From Rhizoclosmatium globosum (lineage: Eukaryota; Chytridiomycota; Chytridiomycetes; Chytridiales; Chytriomycetaceae): a stretch of DNA of 64,000 bases. Of the stretch, positions 43,545 to 55,943 are shown piece after piece. Made by a program: the position numbers and the translations under genes. The DNA is taken from assembly GCA_002104985.1 (NCBI GenBank), contig MCGO01000023.1, positions 62,001 through 126,000 of the forward strand, in the 5' to 3' direction. Under the pieces are notes generated by a model. It saw only the letters and a list, made by a program, of their open reading frames with translations, was not told where the DNA came from and did not search any database. Each line of letters starts with the position of its first letter. Position 1 is the first letter of the stretch.

Positions 43545-45946
43545 TTGGTTTCGACGGAACCTTCCTGTGATAAACCCCTTCCAACCCAACCTCAACCAAC
43601 AACAAACGCGTCGTCTCGCTCTTCAAGCTTGACACAAACAAAGCAATCAACTTCCAACCCACGGCTAGCGGATAAAACTTCTAAATCGCGCGGAAGTACA
43701 ACCGTTTCTCCGTATTTACAGCAACTTCCAGGAAGCAGTACTACAACAACACTTCCTCCATCCCTGCAAAGAAAGAGTCCACAAAAACCTCTACAAATCA
43801 GCAACAGACTTCGCCCCCTTCCACATCAAGGACCAGCGTTGCCTCCCAACTGAAAAAGCCTCACCCACCACTCACCGAAAAGGAACAAAAGGTCCTCGAA
43901 GGAACAGCCCAAATCTATCTTCAATCTCTCCAAACAAAGCAAAAAACTTTATCCCAGCAACACACTCCAGCACCTCCAAGCTCCAACCACCACCAGCAAC
44001 AACAATCAGCACGACGTCAGAGTGAAAACTTCAAACGCCGACCTTCTATCACTCCAGCCCCAACTCCACGTAAAACCTCACAAGAAAACTTACGGTCAAG
44101 TGTAAAAAAACTCGATCCAATCACAGATATGGCAACACAATCAACAACAACAGTATACGTAAAAATCGACGGCGCGAACCGTCTTGAAACAATTGATATT
44201 CCTCCGAATTGCACCGTGGATGAAATTAAGAGCGTATTTTATTCAGCGGCCGAGATTCCTGATGACAGTGGGTGTATTCTAAAATTGACCGATCCAACTG
44301 GCGTGATTGTCCCGATTGGACATGGATTGGATGGAAACACGAAAGACGAGCCGTATCTACTGAAAGTCATTGGAGGTATTTATTTGTTTCTATTCTTTTT
44401 CTGGAAAACAAAACTAATAATGAATGATTCGCAGATAATTTAATGAACTTTGGATTAATGCAAAGCGCGTTGGATGAGGTAACAGCATCAGCACAACAGG
44501 CGTCGCCGGCTGACGTGCAAGACTTGAAAACGGGGATTATTTCATTGAAAAAGAAGCTCGAGGTAACTCAATTCTCTCTCTCCCTTTTACTCAAGCTTTT
44601 CAAACAAAGTGACTTATTAATTATTTCAGGAAATGGAAGCCGGTATCGCAAAGAAAGCAGCAGCTCCACCTGCAGCAGTAGTACGCACCCCTTCATCGTT
44701 CTCCGCCCCCGTTGCAGTAGAACCTGCTTCGAAACCAGTCAGAAAACCAATTACACTCAACTCACACTACACCACAAAGCCAAAATATATTCTCACAGAG
44801 GAGACGAAGGAATACATTCGATCGCCAAGTTTCGATAACTGGGCGTGGGATGAGAACGAGTTGATTGGGCTGTTTGAGTTCATCTTTGAGGATTTGGGGC
44901 TCATTGAAGAATTTAAGATTGATGTTGTTACGCTGAAAAAGTTTTTGATTGCGGTCAAGGATAGTTATAACAATAATGTAAGTCATAAGAATGTGGTTTT
45001 GATGACGGACATCTGACTGAAACGTTTGTATAGCCTTTCCACAACTTTAAACACTGTTTCTGTGTCTCCCAAATGGTACAGCTCTTTCCCCAATCCAAGA
45101 ACGTTGCACTAACACCTCTATACAACAGATGTTTGGAATCATAAACACAACCAAAGTGGTCGAAAAGCTAAAACCAATCGACAAGTTAATCCTCCTCCTC
45201 TCCACAATCGGACACGACCTCGACCACCCCGGGTTCAGCAACACCTACCAAATCAACGCCGCAACCGACCTCGCCATCATCTACAACGACATATCCCCTC
45301 TAGAAAACCACCACGCAGCCGTCCTCTTCACCATCCTCTCAAACCCTGAAACCAACCTCCTCGTCAACGTTCCAGACCCTGTATACCGTGACGCGCGTAA
45401 GAACATTATCCGGTGTATTCTTGCAACGGACATGGCGAAACACGGAGAGATTATGGCGGCGTTCAAGAAGGCTTCAGAAAACTTTAATTTCGATGACGCG
45501 GAACACAAGAGTTTGTTGTTGCAGATTATTGTGAAGTGTTCGGATATCAGTAACGAAGGTAACCTTTTTTTTTGGAATACCCTTTCTTCCCGAATCTAAT
45601 TATTTGCGTCTAGTTCGACCAACGGAAGTTGCGGAGCCATGGGTGGAATCGCTATTGAATGAGTTCTTTAACCAATCCGATATTGAGAAGGCTCAAGGGT
45701 TACCTACGGCTCCATTTATGGACCGTGATAAGGTGACCAAGGCTGGAGCTCAAGTCGGGTGAGTCTTGAAACGTACGTAAATTCTGTGGCATATTCTAAA
45801 CCAACTTTTTAAGGTTCATTGGATATGTCATGATTCCGCTTTATGAACTCGCGTCGAAGGTATTACCAAATATGGACGAGGCGATCATCAAACCGATTCG
45901 AGACTCTTTGACATATTACAAGGAAATGCTGGAGAAGACCAAGTAA
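43545..45946 (+). CDS. PDE9A-type 3',5'-cyclic nucleotide phosphodiesterase
   Basis: A class I phosphodiesterase in about seven exons. The N-terminal region [20 protein letters not shown] with [17 protein letters not shown] parallels the odd N-terminus of animal PDE9A. Then come a coiled linker, [20 protein letters not shown] and W-W-E/N-rich lead-in. The catalytic domain has [120 protein letters not shown]. The metal-binding His, His-Asp and Asp are present, as is the purine-clamp Gln (AQVGF). PDE9 enzymes prefer cGMP. Upstream of [10 protein letters not shown] (44129) an in-frame Ser/Thr/Gln-rich stretch probably belongs to the protein, so the start is uncertain; one frame step lies near 43830. 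Confidence 0.88.
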
Positions 45947-46057
45947 GGTATTGGAATATGAGGGGTCATGAATATGATGTTGCGTTTTTGTTTTTACTTT
46001 TTTTCATCCTTCATTTCGTTACATCAGTTCCCTTTAATTATTCGAGATAAACAAGTT

Positions 46058-47260
46058 TCAGCTTTGATGTTGATGATTGGGAATAGCTGCAACAAAGCTG
46101 AAACCTTCAAAATGACTTGTGGAATCTTTGTTTTTCTTATCGCGATATTCCAACGGGATCGCACTCTCAGATAGCAATGAATTCCCTTGAATATTAGTCG
46201 AAGAACCCAGAAGGTTGAATGGATTCTGGCCTCCCTTAATTTCTGCATCACTCGCCTTACTTCCATTCATATCCACCAGCTCAGGGGTAATTGGCGGAAC
46301 ACCTTTCCTTTCCGCGAGCAAAATCCAATCCATTTTTCGAAAGAACGCATGTTGCTTTACTTCCAAAGCTCCAAGTGGACCACATCCAATTCGTTTGTCG
46401 GGTTTCTTATTCAACAGCCCCTTTACAAGTGCCACAGCCTGAGAACTCATAAAATTCGGATATTTTGGCTTATTCAGTATGATAGATTCCATGACCTTTC
46501 TCCGGTTTGGGCCACGAAACGGCGGTCTCCCAGTAACCAAGTCAAACAACATGACTCCAAGGCTCCAATAATCCACCGCGACACCATACAGAACAGACTC
46601 ATCAAGAACTTCAGGCGCCATATACTCGATAGTGCCGCAAACAGTTCGCGTCTCCAACGCAACTTTACTCAATCCAAAGTCCGTAAGGAGAACATGACCC
46701 TCCTCATCCAAAAGCACGTTTTCAGGCTTCAAGTCGCGATAAATAATCCCAAGTCCATGCAAATGTTCGAGAGCGAGCAACACTTCGCCAATATAAAACG
46801 ATGCAACAGTTTCACTAAACATGATTTCCTGAGCTAGATATCCAAATAAACTGCCACCCGGAGCATATTGCAGAATCAAGCAAAGTCTATCGGGTGTTTG
46901 AAAAGCATAATGGAGTGTGACAATGAAATGATGGTCCAGTTGCGATAGGATTTGACGCTCGCTTTTGGTATGTTCGATCGTCTTTTTATGGATTATTAGA
47001 CTCGCTTTCTTGAGGACTTTCATGGCGTAGAGTTTTGAGGTGTCCTTTTGTCGGACCAAGTATACTTTGCCATATCCGCCTTGGCCGAGTACTTTAACGA
47101 CATCAAACTGATTCAATGATGTAGTCGACTGGATTTGTGGAGATGAAGCGGCGTCTTTCGATACTGGTGTTGGGGTTGGGGTGTTGGTATGTTCAATGCT
47201 GGAATAGTTGCCGATATCCAGAGATAATTTAGGCTCGGACCTGCAATCTGTCTGGTTCAT
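46058..47260 (-). CDS. AGC-family protein kinase, S6K-like
   Basis: An intact, intronless 400-residue frame. The kinase domain (about residues 52-310) has GQGGYGKVYLV (P-loop), catalytic K81 in YAMKVLKKAS, YRDLKPENVLLDEEGHV with D176, DFGLSK at 194-199, activation-loop T206 in ETRTVCGTIEYMAPE, and KRIGCGPLGALEVKQHAFFR near the end. A turn-like tail follows, and residues 384-389 are FEGFSF, the hydrophobic motif with S388 as the likely phosphosite. The GTIEYMAPE and GPNRRKVMESIILNKPKYP segments are closest to p70 S6 kinase, so TOR/PDK1 control of growth is inferred. It is shorter than most S6K proteins and lacks an N-terminal C2 domain (unlike yeast Sch9). It is convergent with the PDE gene, 111 bases apart. 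Confidence 0.9.
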   Translation of the reverse strand: MNQTDCRSEPKLSLDIGNYSSIEHTNTPTPTPVSKDAASSPQIQSTTSLNQFDVVKVLGQGGYGKVYLVRQKDTSKLYAMKVLKKASLIIHKKTIEHTKSERQILSQLDHHFIVTLHYAFQTPDRLCLILQYAPGGSLFGYLAQEIMFSETVASFYIGEVLLALEHLHGLGIIYRDLKPENVLLDEEGHVLLTDFGLSKVALETRTVCGTIEYMAPEVLDESVLYGVAVDYWSLGVMLFDLVTGRPPFRGPNRRKVMESIILNKPKYPNFMSSQAVALVKGLLNKKPDKRIGCGPLGALEVKQHAFFRKMDWILLAERKGVPPITPELVDMNGSKASDAEIKGGQNPFNLLGSSTNIQGNSLLSESAIPLEYRDKKNKDSTSHFEGFSFVAAIPNHQHQS

Positions 47261-47488
47261 TGTGCTAGCGTCGTCTTGGTTCGATGCTAATGATTGTGAG
47301 CAACTAAATTTGGCGGCTTTCGGTTTCAGCCTCCAATTCCTATTCCAACCTGATGCACTTATTCTAATCCAGCATCAGCTCTTCTCAACCAAACACGCGT
47401 TTTTTACATGCGAACTTTCTTGCAAATGCCATACGGTGTTTTCTTGGATTAATATTGGTCATAAATCGTCCAACGTGTCCATGGACGT

Positions 47489-47562
47489 GCTCGGTTGGCT
47501 CAGCTGGCAGTAGCGTGGGGCTGTTAACCTCAAGGTCACTGGTTCGATCCCAGTATCGAGCG
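47489..47562 (+). tRNA. tRNA-Asn (anticodon GTT)
   Basis: A full cloverleaf on the plus strand: acceptor GCTCGGT with ATCGAGC and discriminator G, D arm GCTCAGCTGGCAGTAGC, anticodon stem-loop TGGGG-CTGTTAA-CCTCA, T arm ACTGG-TTCGATC-CCAGT. The anticodon GTT reads AAC/AAT. A short T run follows (TTTTG). There is no intron. Confidence 0.93.
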
Positions 47563-47905
47563 CGTTTTGCGGAAGTGTTTGGGTTGGATGGTGGTGTTGG
47601 ATGTGGTGTGGTTGTGTGTTGTCAAATGGTTTCTCTCCAAAGAAAAGGAAGTACAAGAAGCGCTTAATTTCCAGTTATTCAAAATCGACGGAGCTAATCA
47701 GTCGTCGTGGTAGCAGGGGTGAAGGTTGGAAGTTGGGAGTGGATTAAGGGCTTTTGGAATGTGACAGGTTCCAAAGACTGATGCAGTTTTGTAACAGGTA
47801 TATATATTATCCCAGCAAGCTTTTGGTCAAAGTGCTGTCGACATAACCTAGTGGACTAAACTTCAACGAAAAAAGAAGATATTATTCTTAATTCTTTAAC
47901 TGCAG
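47563..47905. other. Intergenic, no gene seen
   Basis: 340 bases between tRNA-Asn and the stop of the mucin-like gene, G/T-rich on the left and A/T-rich on the right. No coding frame or element was recognised. Confidence 0.45.
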
Positions 47906-50123
47906 TCAATAATATGCACATGCTTTCACAAGCTTATCCAATTCAAGCAAGTTACATCCGTTGCTTGTAAAACAAGGATACACCTGCCCCGTCCCATTTA
48001 CAATTACGAAATCGCAAGCGATAATCCCATAGGTCGTTGAAAATCCAGGAATAGTCTGTTGAAAGCAATTAAGCCCGCATTTTGAAATTGGAGGGAATGT
48101 GGGGGTCGCTCTCAGGGTTGTTGTGGACGAAGTTGATGTTTTCGATGTAGAAGTGGTTGATGTAGATGAGGAAGTTGAAGTCGATGACGTTGATGAAGTT
48201 GTTGTCGTGTATGTTGTTGAAGAAGTTGAAGTAGTGGTTGTGAAGGAAGTGGTTGTTGAAGAAGTTGACGTGGTCAGAGTTGTTGAAGTCGACGAAGTGG
48301 AAGATGTTGATGTTGTCGAAGTTGACGATGTTGACGATGTTGTACTTGTGCTTGTCGTTTCAGTCGTCGATGTGGAAGATGTGGAAGATGTGGAGCTTGT
48401 TGAGGTTGTTGAGGTTGTTGAAGTCGAAGTTGACGAACTTGTGGTGGTGCTTGATGATGATGTTGTTGTTTCGGTTGTAGATGTCGTTGTACTCGTTGTT
48501 GTAGTTTCCGTTGTAGTGGATGTTGATGATGAAGTTGAGGATGTAGTCGAAGTTGACGTGCTCGATGTTGTGCTTGTTGACGAAGTTGAAGTGGAACTTG
48601 TAGTTGTTGTTTCTGTTGTAGAAGTTGTAATCGATGTTGTGGACGTTGACGAAGTTGAACTCGTCGTTGTTGATGACGTAGTGCTACTAGTTGTGGTTGT
48701 TTCTGTTGTGGTTGAGGTTGTTGAAGTCGTTGTTGTCAATGATGTAGTTGAAGTAGAACTCGTAGTTGTCGTCTCAGTAGTTGACGTTGACGACGAAGTT
48801 GTCGTTGTTTCGGTAGAGGTGGTGCTACTTGTTGAAGTGCTTGACGTGCTTGTTGTACTTGAGGTGGAAGAGCTCGTTGAAGTAGTACTTGAAGAGTAGT
48901 AGAGCTCGACGTTGTCGTACTTGTTGAAGTAGTCGTAGTCTCCGTTGTGGACGTGCTAGTACTTGTACTGGTTGTTTCTGTCGAAGTAGTCGTTGAAGAC
49001 GTTGTTGAGGATGAAGTAGAGGACGTTGAACTAGTGGAGGATGTGGAGCTAGTCGATGTGCTGCTCGTCGTTGTAGTTGACGTTGTTTTTGTCGTCTTTG
49101 TCGTTTTAGAGGTTGTCGTTGTTTTTGACGTTGAAGTAGAAGATGTGGTGGAGGTTGAGCTTGTGGATGAAGTAGTTGAACTACTTGTACTTGTTGTCGA
49201 GGAAGTGGAAGATGTCGAAGAAGTTGAGCTCGTTGATGTTGTAAAAGACGTTGTGGTTGATGTACTGGTCGTTGTGGTTTCTGTTGATGATGTCGTGCTG
49301 CTAGTTGATGTGGAAGTTGTCAAAGTTGTAGTTGTTGTCGACGATGAAGAAGTAGAAGAGCTACTCGTTGATGTTGTTGTTGACGAGCTGGTTGAAGACG
49401 TTGAAGAGCTGTTGTGCTAGTAGTTGTAGTTTTTGTGGTCTTTGTAGTTTTAGTTGTTTTCGTTGTTGAGCTAGAAGAACTTGTACTCGTTGTACTAGAC
49501 GAAGAAGTTGTTGAAGAGGTAGACGAGGTCGAGGATGTGGAGGACGAAGTTGTTGATGTCGTTGTGGTTTCTGAAGTTGTTGTTGATGTTGAAGTTGTAG
49601 TTGTTTCAGTGGTAGAGGTGCTGCTGCTGGTCGACGTTGATGTTGTCAAGGAAGTTGAACTGGTGGTACTTGAAGTTGAAGTCGTTGAACTGGTGGATGA
49701 AGACGAGCTTGTCGACGAAGTGGAGCTTGTTGAAGATGTTGTTGACGTGGAAGAAGTGGTTGACGTGGTGGTAGTCTTTGTGGTTTTTGTCGTCTTTGTA
49801 GTTTTCGACGTCGACGACGTAGAGCTTGTTGAACTTGTCGATGAGGTCGATGTTGAAGTGGTCAGTGTTGTGGAAGAGGTTGAAGAAGTCGTACTAGTTT
49901 CTGAAGTAGTTGAAGACGTTGTCGAAGTTGTTAGAGACGTTGTAGAAGTAGAAGTGGTTTTGGTTGTCTTGGTTGTTTTTGTAGTTTTAGTTGTTTTTGA
50001 CGTCGAAGAAGTGGAACTTGTCGAGCTCGTGGACGTAGTTAATGTTGTTGATGTAGTTGTAGTTTCAGTTGACGACGTTGTTGTACTCGTCGTTGACGTT
50101 TCAGTTTGACCTGACGCGAACAT
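47906..50123 (-). CDS. Mucin-like Ser/Thr-rich cell-surface protein with Cys-rich C-terminus
   Basis: About 735 residues, nearly all Ser and Thr, with islands of repeated Lys-Thr-Thr (such as KTTKTTKTTKTT) at roughly 49090-49130, 49425-49460, 49775-49810 and 49960-50000. It suits a heavily O-glycosylated wall or extracellular-matrix protein. The last 60 residues differ: CGLNCFQQTIPGFSTTYG, ACDFVIVNGTG, PCFTSNGC, LLELDKLVKACAYY, with six cysteines spaced somewhat like a reduced CFEM domain, but not a clear match. The frame breaks near 49320 and 48740. No signal peptide adjoins the first visible codon (MFASGQTE); an upstream exon probably supplies it. The opposite strand is also open, but only as a Val/Asp/Glu shadow of the repeat. 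Confidence 0.75.
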
Positions 50124-50874
50124 TGAGAAGACATATCAACCTATATTCCCTCACCTGATACGACCGAGATCATGTATGTTAACACAAGCAAATAAAACAA
50201 AATGTGGTGACATTTTCTGCTCAAAAGCTGCATCAAAGCGCGAGACACGGCTTAAAAGTGACTGACAGATCTAAACCAGAGTTAAAAAAGGGCGACCAAA
50301 TACTTAAGATTTTAGATGGAGGACTTTGTATTGAGATATCTTGCATGAAGTTCGCACATATGATCACATTCAGTCGTCAGATCCAGTCGTGCCTCCTCCA
50401 ACAGCGACTCGAAGATTGCTTTTCCAAAGAGATAACAAGCAGTCCATTTTCTTCTTGTGCAGTATTAAGTTCCAAGCATCTGTCATTCGTTTGTTGATTC
50501 GTGATTCCTTCGATGAATTTACCTGAAATTGTCAGACCTCAAAGAAAAGAAAAAGTGCTAAAAGGCATATGCCTGATATTATCATTTATATTTGCAGTGG
50601 TTTCGGTTCAACGTATGAACTCTGATGAACAAGGTCGTACATTCCGTCAGTGCTCTCAATAAAAAAGAAGGTGAAGAATGAAGCCATGAAACTCTTGTTT
50701 CCAGATTCTATTATAAAATTGAATCCAAATGTGCTGCAACCAAAAAAGTAAACGTGGCGTAGTGATTCAAGGGACGGCATTTGTTTTCTAGCTCTTCTTT
50801 AAATCTCCATTTTCATTCATATATCAGCATTCTGTAAGTTATTTGTCTTGTTTCTCTTAATTGGCTTGAGTGAG
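50124..50874. other. Intergenic, no gene seen
   Basis: 750 bases. It may contain the missing 5' exon of the mucin-like gene (minus strand) and the promoter of the next gene. A 97-codon plus-strand frame at 50204-50497 has no domain or plausible context. Confidence 0.4.
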
Positions 50875-52544
50875 ATGATCCACGAATCCAGCCTAGTCCC
50901 CACTCCTCCGGTTTCAGATCCACTCAATGCCGATCATGCAGCATCAGAAGAAACAACTGAGGATACGCATGAACAGCCTCCATCCATCGAGACCAATCAA
51001 ATCAAGAACAAGGACAAGCTGAACAGATATCCCAACAAGAACAAGTTGAACCACCTCCACCTTTCCCTTCATCAGAGCAACCTGTACCTTCATTGACCTC
51101 ATCGCCTGTTTTCCGGTTCTTTCTCCGCTTTCTCGTTCTCGTCCATCTGTTCTTTGCAGTGTTTCTCCACTGGAACAATTGCAGAGACCAGCGCCAATTC
51201 ACTAAATCGCTTTCTCTGCTTCCTGGCGACTCTTTTTATGCTCCAGTCAGTGGATTCTTTGCTGGAATAAGCGGATTCTGGACGTTGAAGGTGATGGCAG
51301 TCACTGCCACAAACTCTGAAACATGGCGTGTCTCAGTCTATGCGATCACTGGCCCAGAGCCGAAACCAACGCTGTGGATTGATTATCCGGCAAAGAATGT
51401 GGATGTGCTTTCAACGAGGACTCATTTGAATCAGTTTGTGCGGTACAAGATGGTACAAGGGTCAAAGATTACGTTTACTTTTGCAGTGGACCATTATGGG
51501 AATCAGTTGCCAGAATTGCTTGTATTGACTGAGTATGGAGGGCGTCTTGCAATGGAAGAGAAAGAATTCCCCTCGAGTGCTATTATCTACAGTGCGTTCG
51601 AATTATAACAGTCGCATGCTCTAAATCCAACGTGTCTAATAATCCAAAAACTCACAGATGTTACTCACAGGGGTTCAGGTGAATTTAAATACATCTTCGC
51701 CGCGGCAAACCCAACAGTTTACCTTGGATTTCGAAACAAACAGCCAGCGACCCGAAACACATTCATAATCGAAGCATCTACACTGACTTATGACATTAAG
51801 TCTCTCAACATTTCAAAAGTCCATCATATGGCATGGAATGATGCCAACCCTACTACCCGTGTTTCAATCGGCTCAGGACGTGACAGGCCTCTTGCTCATT
51901 TCAACGTCGACTCTCGACAAATGACAGACTGGAAAAACAACGGTGTGCAGCTGCGGTATGAGCCTGATACGGATTACATTTACGTATTGTTCTTGGCCGT
52001 TAGTTTTTTGGTGGTGTTATGGTGTTTCAAACGGTGGTTCACGACTGTGCAAGGAAACTGTGTAAAGTGGTATCAAAGTCGTTTTACTTCCAATGTCGAT
52101 GTTGAGGCTTCTATGGACACTTCACAAGTAGCGCCCGTCAACTACAAGTCATTTCGACGCGAGTTCTTGGGGTAACCGCGTATATTGTGTTCTTGATTGT
52201 GATACCTGTGGTCATCACGTTGAAATTCCAAACAATCTTGCTCTCTAAAATTGTTAACTGCGTTGCTCCGATCCTGCCTTATGTGCTTCCATATTTGTAT
52301 TATGGTGCTATCCCCGCATTATTGACTCTTCACACCACTGTGCTGGCTTTGGGGATGCTAAAATGTGTTAGAATGAATTTGTGGGGCCAGGACGGCACTT
52401 TTTTTCGAAGTGTGCGTAATGAGCGGAGAGTTGTGGATGGAGAAGGTGGGAATGCGGAAGAAGCGGCTCGGTTGCTTGAAGGAGACTTTGAAACATGCCA
52501 ATTCCGCGGTTGATTTGGAAGGGTTGCCTCCGTATGAAGAATAA
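50875..52544 (+). CDS. Unrecognised multi-pass membrane protein with C-terminal PPxY
   Basis: About 520 residues in two main exons. A hydrophilic N-terminus (MIHESSLVPTPPVSDPLNAD) leads to a membrane helix (FRFFLRFLVLVHLFFAVFLH), then a lumenal or extracellular region, probably beta-rich (SLLPGDSFYAPVSGFFAGIS, VSVYAITGPEPKPTLWIDYP, FTFAVDHYGNQLPELLVLTE, YIFAAANPTVYLGF). Then come helices IYVLFLAVSFLVVLWCF, YIVFLIVIPVVITL and VLPYLYYGAIPALLTLHTTV, ending LEGLPPYEE. LPPY is a PPxY motif of the kind bound by WW domains of Rsp5/NEDD4 ubiquitin ligases, so a sorting adaptor is possible. The family is not recognised. Frame steps occur near 51030, 52170 and 52510. Confidence 0.62.
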
Positions 52545-52722
52545 GTTTTGGTGTTCATCATTAAATATATATCAGTCTTATGAATATGTTTCCCTCTACG
52601 ATTGTGTTCTGTTTAACAACTTCGGAAGAAATCAACCACAAATCTCAAGTGAATAAATGGCAAACGTTATCATTGAGGACGAGACGTTGAGGTGGAACTT
52701 AGTGGTGATAAACCCAAAAAAG

Positions 52723-52804
52723 TGAGCAGAGTGGGATTCGAACCCACGCCTCCGGAGAGACCACGGCCTTAACGTGGCACCTTGGACCGCTCGGTCATCT
52801 GCCC
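52723..52804 (-). tRNA. tRNA-Leu (anticodon AAG), copy 2
   Basis: The same 82 nt as the gene at 9850-9931, with the long variable arm and anticodon AAG. A run of six T directly downstream (complement of aaaaaa before agtgagcag) is a strong Pol III terminator. The flanks are unrelated to those of copy 1. Confidence 0.93.
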
Positions 52805-53182
52805 ATATATTTCTTTGTTTTCGGTAGGGTCCTTGTAGGGTGTCATTTGGGCACACGTTCGACGATTTTGGCCCGGTTTGGTGTTCTGCCAGCCCGGTTT
52901 CAGCCCGGTTTCGCCAGTTTCAGTTGAACATCTGCCTCCAAACCTGCCAAACATAATCACCAAAGAAACAGTAACTAATGACATTCTGAGTTTCACACAC
53001 ATCAAAACATAAACATTAAACATGAATTTGTATTCCACAACATCATCAAACGCCGCCGAATAACATTATATAGAGGTTTGGTAAGGCATGACCAAAAAAA
53101 GAAAGGAATGAATAAACAAGAGCACCATACAGCAACACACACACAAACACACTGCTAAATACGCTTAAGCTCAAGACGACAT
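52805..53182. other. Intergenic, no gene seen
   Basis: 378 bases between tRNA-Leu and the mitochondrial Hsp70 stop. A short repeated unit (CAGCCCGGTTT twice near 52890-52910) is visible. No coding frame was credible. Confidence 0.4.
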
Positions 53183-55622
<2,440 letters not shown>

Positions 55623-55943
55623 TGCTATTGGTTGAATTGAATAATAAGGTTAGCGACGGGTGTTATGCACGTAGTTGTGTTGACTTGCCTTTTTTGCTTT
55701 TGCTTTTTTTCGATGTGCCTCTTTGTTGGGGCGAAGGGTGATTCGGAACAAAGTGATGTGGCCAGAAATTCGATCGGTTTCTCTCTCTTTCTTTCTTTTT
55801 TCTGATTTATAAGATTAACTAATATTGCACTCTCTTTGCTTACGACTGATATTCCTGTCATCGCAATAGCCATTATTGGTCTGCTTTCCCTTTAAGGCCA
55901 AGCACTCAAGCCTAACCTCCACCCAGACCACCATTCCTCTGTT
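55623..55943. other. Intergenic, mtHsp70 upstream region
   Basis: 320 bases between the Hsp70 start and the stop of FUSC-like C. It is C/T- and T-rich on the left, as expected for the chaperone promoter. No heat-shock element was clearly seen. Confidence 0.4.

Noticed and set aside
47906..48120. CFEM domain at the end of the mucin-like protein
   Set aside because: Only six of the eight expected cysteines are present and the spacing does not fit; kept as CFEM-like at most.
48099..50109. Long plus-strand open frames rich in Val, Asp and Glu opposite the mucin-like gene
   Set aside because: They are the reverse reading of Ser/Thr codons in a low-complexity repeat; no start context, splice signals or domain supports them, while the minus strand ends in a structured Cys-rich module.
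50204..50497. 97-codon plus-strand ORF
   Set aside because: No domain, no splice partner and no compositional sign of coding; treated as intergenic.
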